From assembly GCF_015547515.1 (NCBI RefSeq), contig NZ_JADMVE010000010.1:1-64000 (forward strand): a DNA stretch of 64,000 nt. Reading direction: 5' to 3'. Positions 42,635 through 48,946 of the stretch are shown here, piece after piece. Both the position numbers and the translations under genes were made by a program. The stretch comes from Eubacterium sp. 1001713B170207_170306_E7. GTDB lineage: Bacteria; Bacillota; Clostridia; Eubacteriales; Eubacteriaceae. Under the pieces are notes generated by a model. It saw only the letters and a program-made list of their open reading frames with translations. It was not told the DNA's origin and did not search any database. Each line of letters starts with the position of its first letter. Position 1 is the first letter of the stretch.

Positions 42635-44110
42635 ATGTCAATGGAAACACTGATTAAAAGGCTTGAAAATATTATGAGAGGAGATGACCTCTCCGGAAAA
42701 GTACAGTATTTAAGACAAATTGTATGGATGATTTTTCTTAAAATATATGATGCTAAAGAGGAAGAATGGGAAATAACAGACGATTATATTTCAATCATTC
42801 CCAATGCATTGAAATGGAGAAACTGGGCTGAAGACCAAAACGATGGCAAAGCCTTAACGGGCGATGATTTAATTTCATTTGTAAATAATGACCTTTTCAG
42901 AACACTTAAAAATCTTGAGATTGATGAACACACGCCTAAAAAGCACAAAATAGTAAAATATATATTCGAAGATGCTGCCAACTATATGAAAGACGGTGTT
43001 AAACTCCGTCAAATGATAAATGCTTTCAATGAAATTGATTTTACTGATTATACAGATGCACACGAATTTGGTGATATGTATGAGGGTATGCTAAAGGATT
43101 TGCAGGACAGCAAGCGTGATGGTGGTGAGTTCTATACCCCACGAGCATTGACAGATTTTATTGTGGAAATGGTTGACCCTGAGCTTGGACAAACTGTGGG
43201 AGATTTCGCTTGTGGTACAGGTGGCTTTCTTGTATCTTGCCTTAAATACTTAGAAAACAAATATGCGCACAGAGAAAATCCGGAAGACAGGAACATTATC
43301 AATAACAGTCTGATTGGTGTGGAGAAAAAGTCTTTCCCATATTCTTTGGGGTTGACTAACCTTATTTTGCACGATGTGGACGAGCCTAACATCAGCTATG
43401 ACAACTCCTTAAAATCCAATGTTCGTGAATATGAAGATAGGGATTTAGTCGATATCATAGTAATGAATCCACCTTACGGCGGTGCAGAAGATGATATTGT
43501 GAAAACTAACTTTCCAGCGGAACACAGAAGCAGTGAAACAGCCGATTTATTTATGTCGCTTATTTTGCACAAGCTCAGATTAAACGGTAAATGTGGCGTT
43601 GTTCTTCCTGACGGTTTTTTATTTGGTGATGATGGAGCAAAAACAGCTATCAAAAAAATGCTTTTGAATGAATTTAATCTGCACACCATTATTAGATTGC
43701 CAAAGAGTGTCTTTGCTCCGTATACTTCCATTACAACAAATGTATTGTTCTTTACCAAAAATGGAAATGGAACAGAACAAACTTGGTTTTATCGTATGGA
43801 CTTACCCGAGGGTTATAAGGCATTTAGCAAAACAAAGCCAATAAGTACAAAGCATTTTGATGTAGTACGTGATTGGTGGAATAATCGTGCCGAAATTTGC
43901 GATGAGGACGGAAACTTTAAATCTCGTGCTTATACAAGAAAAGAACTTGAAGACTTAAACTATAGTTTTGACCTTTGTGGTTTTCCAAATAAGGTGGAAG
44001 AAATTTTAGAGCCGGAAGTTTTAATCAATGAATATATGGAAAGACGACAGGGTCTAAACGAGGGAATTGACGATATTCTTTCAAAAATAAAAAGCATTTT
44101 GGGGGAATAA
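42635..44110 (+). CDS. hsdM: Type I modification methyltransferase M subunit, 491 aa
   Basis: N6-adenine methyltransferase. An N-terminal helical domain is followed by the SAM site (GGEFYTPRALTDFIVEMVDP, VGDFACGTGGFLVSCLKYLE) and the catalytic NPPYGG near residue 280. The C terminus is helical for contact with HsdS. It lies 11 bases after hsdR and 3 bases before hsdS. Intact. Confidence 0.95.
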   Translation: MSMETLIKRLENIMRGDDLSGKVQYLRQIVWMIFLKIYDAKEEEWEITDDYISIIPNALKWRNWAEDQNDGKALTGDDLISFVNNDLFRTLKNLEIDEHTPKKHKIVKYIFEDAANYMKDGVKLRQMINAFNEIDFTDYTDAHEFGDMYEGMLKDLQDSKRDGGEFYTPRALTDFIVEMVDPELGQTVGDFACGTGGFLVSCLKYLENKYAHRENPEDRNIINNSLIGVEKKSFPYSLGLTNLILHDVDEPNISYDNSLKSNVREYEDRDLVDIIVMNPPYGGAEDDIVKTNFPAEHRSSETADLFMSLILHKLRLNGKCGVVLPDGFLFGDDGAKTAIKKMLLNEFNLHTIIRLPKSVFAPYTSITTNVLFFTKNGNGTEQTWFYRMDLPEGYKAFSKTKPISTKHFDVVRDWWNNRAEICDEDGNFKSRAYTRKELEDLNYSFDLCGFPNKVEEILEPEVLINEYMERRQGLNEGIDDILSKIKSILGE

Positions 44111-44113
44111 ACG

Positions 44114-45802
44114 ATGAAAGCCGAGCAATTAAGAAAATCGATTTTGCAGTATGCAATACAGGGCAAACTTGTACCACAAATTGATACAGAAGAACCTGCA
44201 AGCGAGCTGCTCAAAAAGATAAAAACAGAAAAGCAAGAACTCATCAAACAAGGTAAAATTAAAAAAGAAAAGTCATTACCACCTATCACAGAAGAGGAGA
44301 AGCCTTTTGATATTCCTGAGAGTTGGGAGTGGGTAAGATTTTCAGACTGTGCTGTACTATATACTGGTAATAGCATTAATGCACAAGAAAAGAAAAAGAA
44401 ATACACAAATCTAAATGAAGGTTATAATTATATAGCTACAAAGGATATTGGATTTAATACAACTATTGATTATGAAAATGGAATTAAAATTCCTTTTGAC
44501 ACTAATTTTCGAATTGCAAAAATCGGCTCAATATTATTATGTATTGAAGGTGGCAGCGCTGGCAGGAAAATAGGTTTGCTCAAAGAGAATGTTTGCTTTG
44601 GAAATAAACTTTGCTGTTTTGAAAGTATACAAATTAGTTATCTTTATTTATTTTACTATTTAAGGACTCCAACATTTACTGATAACTTTAAGGACAACAA
44701 ATCTGGAATGATAGGTGGTGTTGGTGTAAATACACTTAAAACCTTATATTTAGCACTTCCACCACTTGATGAACAACTGCGAATAGTTGCTCGAATAGAA
44801 GAACTTATGTCAATAGTAGATGAATACGAGAAAAAGGAAATTGAGCTAGAAAAATTAGAAATAGAATTTCCAGTAAAACTTAAAAAATCTATTTTACAGT
44901 ATGCTATACAAGGAAAACTTGTACCACAAATTAGTACAGAAGAGTCAGCCAATGAGTTGATTAAAAGAATAAAATCAGAACAAGAACTTTTAGCTAAAGC
45001 GGGGAAAATAAAAAAATATAAGCCTCTGTCAGTTGTTAATGATTATGAGCAACCTTTTGATATTCCGGAGAGTTGGATATGGGTATATCTTCACCAACTA
45101 TTAAGAGAAGCACCAAGCAATGGATACTCACCTCAAGGTGTGGATTACGAAACAAGCGATAGAGTTTTGACTTTATCGGCTACTACGTCTGGAGTGTTTG
45201 ACTCGACAAAATATAAATATTTTGTGCCTGACACTGAAATTAAAAGCAATTTAAGAGTGAACAAAGGTGATATATTAGTACAGAGGAGTAATTCTCTTGA
45301 CTATGTAGGCGTTTCTTGTATATGCCCCGAGAGTTTAGAGAATTATATTTATCCTGATTTAATGATGAAACTATGTTTTATTGATAAAGTAGATATTAAT
45401 TATATGCACTACCTACTTTCAAGCCCTTTTATACGGCAATATTTTCGTGAAAATGCTACTGGAACATCCGATACTATGAAAAAAATAAATCAAAGCATAT
45501 TATTGTATGCATTTGTTGCATTGCCACCACTCTCCGAACAACAACGCATTGTGGAGCGTATTGAAAAACTGTTTGCGCTGGTCAATGTATTGGCAGAGGG
45601 CAAAAAACTGCCAAAGGTAACCGCCACAACAGAAAATAAAGATAATGTTATTCCATTTGTAACGGTAGAGATTGACGAAACAAAACATAGAGTTGATGTA
45701 TCTTCTTTTGGAATGGCTGCAAGAGATAGCGATAGTGTAAAGCCCGAAACAATGGAAAAGGTTTTGGAACAGGTACAGGCATACTATGACAAGAAAAACT
45801 AA
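44114..45802 (+). CDS. hsdS: Type I specificity subunit S, 562 aa
   Basis: Recognises a bipartite DNA target. It has two target-recognition domains separated by conserved helices. Each half is introduced by the same helix (KSILQYAIQGKLVPQ) at residues about 6 and 257, and each has PFDIPESWEW/PFDIPESWIW before its variable domain and a closing LPPL(D/S)EQ(L/Q)RIV box. The repeated helices are also near-identical at DNA level (44135-44182 and 44884-44932), which allows exchange of half-genes and therefore of specificity. It overlaps the next gene by 17 bases. Confidence 0.93.
   Translation: MKAEQLRKSILQYAIQGKLVPQIDTEEPASELLKKIKTEKQELIKQGKIKKEKSLPPITEEEKPFDIPESWEWVRFSDCAVLYTGNSINAQEKKKKYTNLNEGYNYIATKDIGFNTTIDYENGIKIPFDTNFRIAKIGSILLCIEGGSAGRKIGLLKENVCFGNKLCCFESIQISYLYLFYYLRTPTFTDNFKDNKSGMIGGVGVNTLKTLYLALPPLDEQLRIVARIEELMSIVDEYEKKEIELEKLEIEFPVKLKKSILQYAIQGKLVPQISTEESANELIKRIKSEQELLAKAGKIKKYKPLSVVNDYEQPFDIPESWIWVYLHQLLREAPSNGYSPQGVDYETSDRVLTLSATTSGVFDSTKYKYFVPDTEIKSNLRVNKGDILVQRSNSLDYVGVSCICPESLENYIYPDLMMKLCFIDKVDINYMHYLLSSPFIRQYFRENATGTSDTMKKINQSILLYAFVALPPLSEQQRIVERIEKLFALVNVLAEGKKLPKVTATTENKDNVIPFVTVEIDETKHRVDVSSFGMAARDSDSVKPETMEKVLEQVQAYYDKKN
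44135..44932 (+). repeat. Intragenic direct repeat in hsdS
   Basis: About 48 bases at 44135-44182 recur at 44884-44932 with a handful of third-position changes; both end CTTGTACCACAAATT. They encode the duplicated KSILQYAIQGKLVPQI helix. Confidence 0.8.
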
Positions 45803-46361
45803 GCCATTTTGGCAAATTGAAATGACTGCTGAAAATTATTTAAAGGTGCATCAATGTTACGATGCACCTTATAGCGGTATTGACGTAATTTTTGATTGTT
45901 GTAAAATAGATATAATACCGCTATATAATTTATCAGATAAAAACTTTTTAGGACGATTTGGGGATAATGGTAAAGAAAAGTTTATTGCTTATAACGCAGA
46001 TTTAAGCCCGGAACGGATTCTATTCACAAAGGCTCATGAGCTTGGACACTTTTCGTTACATCATAATCTTAAAAGCGATATTATCACAGAAGAAGTTCAT
46101 ACAAAATCAGAACAAAAAGACCCACAAGAAACAGAAGCTAATGTATTTGCAGCAGCTTTTCTTATGCCTAAAAAGTTAGTAATAGAAACGGTAAATGCGT
46201 GTCTGCCTGCGGCTCGTTCTCTTTTTTACAAAGATAATACTATAACCTATGATGATTTATTTAAAGCCGAAAAAGAATGTGTGATACAGGCAATAAAACA
46301 AAAATGTCACACCTCTAAAGAGAGCATCGAGTGGAGAGTGAAAAATATCTTCAAATCTTGA
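45786..46361 (+). CDS. ImmA/IrrE-family metallopeptidase, 191 aa
   Basis: Zinc protease with HEXXH in KAHELGHFSLHH (His84) and the third ligand region QETEANVFAAAFLMP, the classic ImmA/DUF955 pattern. Family members cleave XRE-type repressors. The ATG at 45786 overlaps hsdS; an ATG at 45822 (MTAENYLKVH) is an alternative start. Cotranscription with hsdRMS and the presence of an XRE gene ahead of the operon suggest the two control restriction. That pairing is inference. Confidence 0.83.
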   Translation: MTRKTKPFWQIEMTAENYLKVHQCYDAPYSGIDVIFDCCKIDIIPLYNLSDKNFLGRFGDNGKEKFIAYNADLSPERILFTKAHELGHFSLHHNLKSDIITEEVHTKSEQKDPQETEANVFAAAFLMPKKLVIETVNACLPAARSLFYKDNTITYDDLFKAEKECVIQAIKQKCHTSKESIEWRVKNIFKS

Positions 46362-46385
46362 CAATTTATGATATTGGGAATATAC

Positions 46386-46607
46386 TTAGAATAGCCTTAT
46401 ACGACATACGGTGTAAGGGAAGGGTATTATTGTCAAGAGCTGAACAGCATTCTTTCGAATATACATTATTGTATTTTCGACTGCTAATGCAATCATTTCT
46501 TGTGCAATGCACGCGATAACTCCAGTGAATACATTCGTAAGAATGCTGTTCAGCTGTATTATTTCAACCAATAAAGGAAGAAAGAAGCAGAATTGTTGAA
46601 TTATCAT
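46386..46607 (-). CDS. Candidate small hydrophobic protein, 73 aa, divergent from the RT
   Basis: Starts MIIQQFCFFLPLLVEIIQLN at 46607. Evidence that it may be real: GGAGGT 8 bases upstream, and an extended -10 element TGTTATAAT (46639-46647 on the plus strand, read leftward) at a suitable distance. The product is hydrophobic over residues 2-45. No family is recognised. Against it: the coding strand is built around a 23-bp inverted repeat, so the frame may be a by-product of RNA structure. It lies between the ImmA-like gene and the RT. It could be an accessory or toxin-like peptide; nothing visible decides this. Confidence 0.4.
   Translation of the reverse strand: MIIQQFCFFLPLLVEIIQLNSILTNVFTGVIACIAQEMIALAVENTIMYIRKNAVQLLTIIPFPYTVCRIRLF
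46438..46555. repeat. 23-bp inverted repeat upstream of the RT
   Basis: Arms 46438-46460 and 46533-46555 are complementary at 22 of 23 positions (AGCTGAACAGCATTCTT with its complement AAGAATGCTGTTCAGCT), separated by 72 bases. There is no following T-run, so it is not an ordinary terminator. Confidence 0.85.
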
Positions 46608-46655
46608 ATTAAATACCTCCATAGTTGTAGTTATATTTATTATAACATAATTATT

Positions 46656-46807
46656 GATTAACGCAGATTTTGGACAGTTGATAGCCACATATAACAGCTC
46701 GTTCGAGTAAAAGTGAATATTAAGTTAATCTTATACCCTTGCAGCAATTTTCGGAACACTGTCCTCCGTAAGCTGCGAGGGTATTGCGATATATAAAGGG
46801 GTTCTTC
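46656..46807 (+). ncRNA. Candidate RT-associated structured RNA
   Basis: A 150-base leader directly before the RT start with several mutually compatible pairings. ATACCCTTGCAGC (46733-46745) pairs with GCTGCGAGGGTAT (46772-46784), all 13 positions counting one G-U. An inner CGGA/TCCG closes its loop. GGACAGT (46672) pairs with ACTGTCC (46758) inside that loop, giving a pseudoknot. GATTAAC (46656) pairs with GTTAATC (46724). A weak promoter (TTGTAG, 17 bases, TAATTA) precedes it at 46625-46653. Defence RTs of several groups use an upstream RNA as template; this is a candidate by analogy. Confidence 0.5.
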
Positions 46808-48400
46808 ATGGAAATAAACAAAGAGAGATTGGAAAAATGGAAAAAAGAAAATAGTAGTCCAGCTGGATATGCTCACTTTGATACAAAATTTGGGCTGAAC
46901 TCCGCATGGGACTACATTGCCAACCCCGATAATGTCGCAAAGCATAGTTTTTTTCCTTTTATCCACTATGATAAAGTGTTTTACAAAGCATATAAAGCAA
47001 GTGGTGAATATGTCGACAAAGAAACAAATTCAATTGTTAGACTTCCAAAAAAACAAAGAGAAGTAAAAATTAAAGATAAAATCAGACCTATTTGTTATTC
47101 TTCTCATATTGACCGTTGCATTTACCAATACTACGGATTTTTATTAAATGAGCATTATAATCAATATGTAGATGAGCAAGGCTTTTCATCATCTGTAGTT
47201 GCATACAGAACGAATTTACATCAAAATAATATCCATTTTGCAAAAAGGGCGTTTGACTTTATAAAGCAAGCTGAATGTAATATCATCGTGGGAGATTTTA
47301 AAGGCTTTTTCGATAATTTAGATCATAAAACCCTTAAACAGAACCTATGCACTGTACTCGGTACTTCAACGCTATCTCCTGACTGGTATGCGGTATTTAA
47401 AAATATTACTAAATACTCCATGTGGGATTTAGTTGATATTTTAAAAATTAACGGACTAATAACGGATGAAGACATTGCACAAAAGCAGGCAGCCCATGAA
47501 GTAGCATTGAATGGAAACACACGAAAAGCAAGAGAACTAATTACATATTTTGATGGTAAAATCAAAGAGCTAAATGGATTCAATATTGAAGATCCTAAAA
47601 AGAGGTTTGAAAAATTAGCATTAACAAAAGAACAATTCAAGCAAAATAAAAAAGATTATATAAAGCCTCATAAAGAAAATTTTGGGATTCCTCAAGGTTC
47701 AGCTATAAGTGCAGTTTTATCAAATGTATATATGATAGATTTTGATAAGAAGTTATATAATTTTATTCATAAGTTTGATGGACTCTATTTAAGATATAGC
47801 GATGATTTTATTATAATTTTACCAAGTGCAGCTGGTATCACATGGGATGAACTCAAAACATATATGCATGGTGTTGTTTACGAAACCGAACATTTAACAT
47901 TAGAAAAAAAGAAAACACAGATTTATTCTTATAGAAATAATCAAATTACCAACAATACAAATCCTAATGCTCCGTCTGTATCGTATATTGATTACTTAGG
48001 TTTTGTTTTTGATGGCAAAGAGATTACTTTACGTCCCAAGACCATATCTAAATATTATTATAGGATGTATAAAAAGTTAAATCACATTGTAAAATGTGGC
48101 GGTGTAACCAAGAAGAAGAATAAGGTGAGCTATGAAAATCTTTATCGTACTTACACACAAAAAGGCAGAAATGGTGAATATGATAAATCCAAATTGCCAC
48201 AGAAGGTAATCAAGAAAAATCCAAATAATCCATATAAAAGCGGTAATTTCTTTTCTTATGTACAAAAAGCAGATGAAATCTTCAACCCCGAATATGTAGG
48301 CAAAAATAAGGTCGAAGTTCCTCAAAAGCCCAAAGAACCAATTACTCAAGCGACTAAACGACACATGCTTAAAATTAGAAGAATTAGAGATAAAATTTAA
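46808..48400 (+). CDS. Stand-alone reverse transcriptase, probable defence RT, 530 aa
   Basis: RNA-directed DNA polymerase with the catalytic Asp163 in GDFKGFFDNLDH, the FGIPQGSAISAVLSNVYMID motif near residue 293, and YSDD (Y330-D333) in LYLRYSDDFIIIL. The thumb-like end contains YIDYLGFVFDGKEITLRPK. About 115 residues separate the first two motifs, longer than in group II intron RTs, and there is no maturase or endonuclease domain. That fits the UG/DRT/Abi class of defence RTs. ATG at 46808 follows AAAGGGG; a longer frame from 46784 lacks a site and overlaps the leader stem. Neighbouring restriction genes support an antiphage role. The subtype is not assigned. Confidence 0.85.
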   Translation: MEINKERLEKWKKENSSPAGYAHFDTKFGLNSAWDYIANPDNVAKHSFFPFIHYDKVFYKAYKASGEYVDKETNSIVRLPKKQREVKIKDKIRPICYSSHIDRCIYQYYGFLLNEHYNQYVDEQGFSSSVVAYRTNLHQNNIHFAKRAFDFIKQAECNIIVGDFKGFFDNLDHKTLKQNLCTVLGTSTLSPDWYAVFKNITKYSMWDLVDILKINGLITDEDIAQKQAAHEVALNGNTRKARELITYFDGKIKELNGFNIEDPKKRFEKLALTKEQFKQNKKDYIKPHKENFGIPQGSAISAVLSNVYMIDFDKKLYNFIHKFDGLYLRYSDDFIIILPSAAGITWDELKTYMHGVVYETEHLTLEKKKTQIYSYRNNQITNNTNPNAPSVSYIDYLGFVFDGKEITLRPKTISKYYYRMYKKLNHIVKCGGVTKKKNKVSYENLYRTYTQKGRNGEYDKSKLPQKVIKKNPNNPYKSGNFFSYVQKADEIFNPEYVGKNKVEVPQKPKEPITQATKRHMLKIRRIRDKI

Positions 48401-48406
48401 CAATAT

Positions 48407-48441
48407 AAAAAACACTTGCCTTATTGCGACAAGTGTTTTTT
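48407..48441 (+). terminator. Intrinsic terminator of the RT gene
   Basis: AAAAAACACTTG pairs with CAAGTGTTTTTT across an 11-base loop. Confidence 0.9.
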
Positions 48442-48517
48442 ATGAAAAATTGTAACTTTTGAGTAATTGCCGGTGGCTTACAGGTGAGTGAGATATGCAA
48501 TATTATTTTTAAATTAC

Positions 48518-48536
48518 TGGCTACATTTTGGCTACA
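48518..48536. repeat. Integrase arm-type sites, right end of element 2
   Basis: TGGCTACA at 48518-48525 and 48529-48536, 11 bases apart, matching those at 34084-34137. Confidence 0.65.
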
Positions 48537-48638
48537 AAAACTTTGCGAACCATAAATACGAGGTGAATTTTGCCTTAAATATGTATTACAAATACATAAA
48601 ACATCACTGTTTGAATGCGTACGCACTATAAAGGGCTA

Positions 48639-48650
48639 GAGTGGGAATAG
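48639..48650 (+). repeat. attR core of element 2
   Basis: GAGTGGGAATAG, followed by host-like sequence. It would encode Glu-Trp-Glu-stop, the common C terminus of GuaA, which fits a core acquired from another guaA. Confidence 0.8.
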
Positions 48651-48741
48651 AAGCAAAAGAAAAATATCTGTCAGCATAAGGGCTTTTTAGCGCACGCTTA
48701 TTGTCCCTTGCTATTGGGCTGATACTACCTATGTTCGTCTG

Positions 48742-48759
48742 TTGAGTTTAGAATAGTTG
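48742..48759 (+). repeat. att-like remnant beyond attR
   Basis: TTGAGTTTAGAATAGTTG is the guaA junction sequence TTGAGTTTGAATAGTTG (7299-7315) with a single inserted A. It lies 92 bases outside attR. Confidence 0.4.
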
Positions 48760-48773
48760 TAAATGACAAATAA

Positions 48774-48813
48774 AAAACGTCCTGTTGAATGGGAAAATTC
48801 ACTGGGACGTTTT
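48774..48813 (+). terminator. Probable original guaA terminator
   Basis: AAAACGTCC pairs with GGACGTTTT over a 22-base loop, with T-rich sequence after it. It is now separated from guaA by 41 kb of inserted DNA. Confidence 0.65.
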
Positions 48814-48946
48814 AATTTGTCATTATTTTATTTCTCTCAAGGTGAAGAAAGTATGGTAGAATAGTTAGTGGATAAATACATCAATATAGGTTTAAACAAA
48901 ATTAGTTTGAGAGGTAAAAGGGTTTTAAGGAAAGGAGCAGTTTTAA

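Larger units (their letters stand above)
34013..48650. mobile_element. Element 2: degenerate guaA-site element with intact defence cargo
   Basis: About 14.6 kb between att cores at 34013 and 48639, with its own TGGCTACA arm repeats at both ends. It is distinctly more AT-rich than element 1. The integrase, primase and relaxase genes are all broken; small regulators, MobC, the type I restriction operon, the ImmA-like gene and the RT are open. It lacks its own secretion genes, so it was at most mobilisable. Confidence 0.82.
48442..48946. other. Right junction of element 2 and upstream region of the histidine kinase
   Basis: About 500 bases without a gene. It contains the right arm sites (48518-48536), the attR core (48639-48650), an extra att-like sequence (48742-48759), a hairpin terminator (48774-48815) that was probably the original guaA terminator, and the promoter region of the histidine kinase gene, which begins after AAGGAG at about 48930. 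Confidence 0.7.

Noticed and set aside
46808-48400. Group II intron or retron explanation of the reverse transcriptase
   Set aside because: No maturase or HNH domain and no intron boundary sequences were seen, and no msr/msd-like pair with a retron effector is adjacent.
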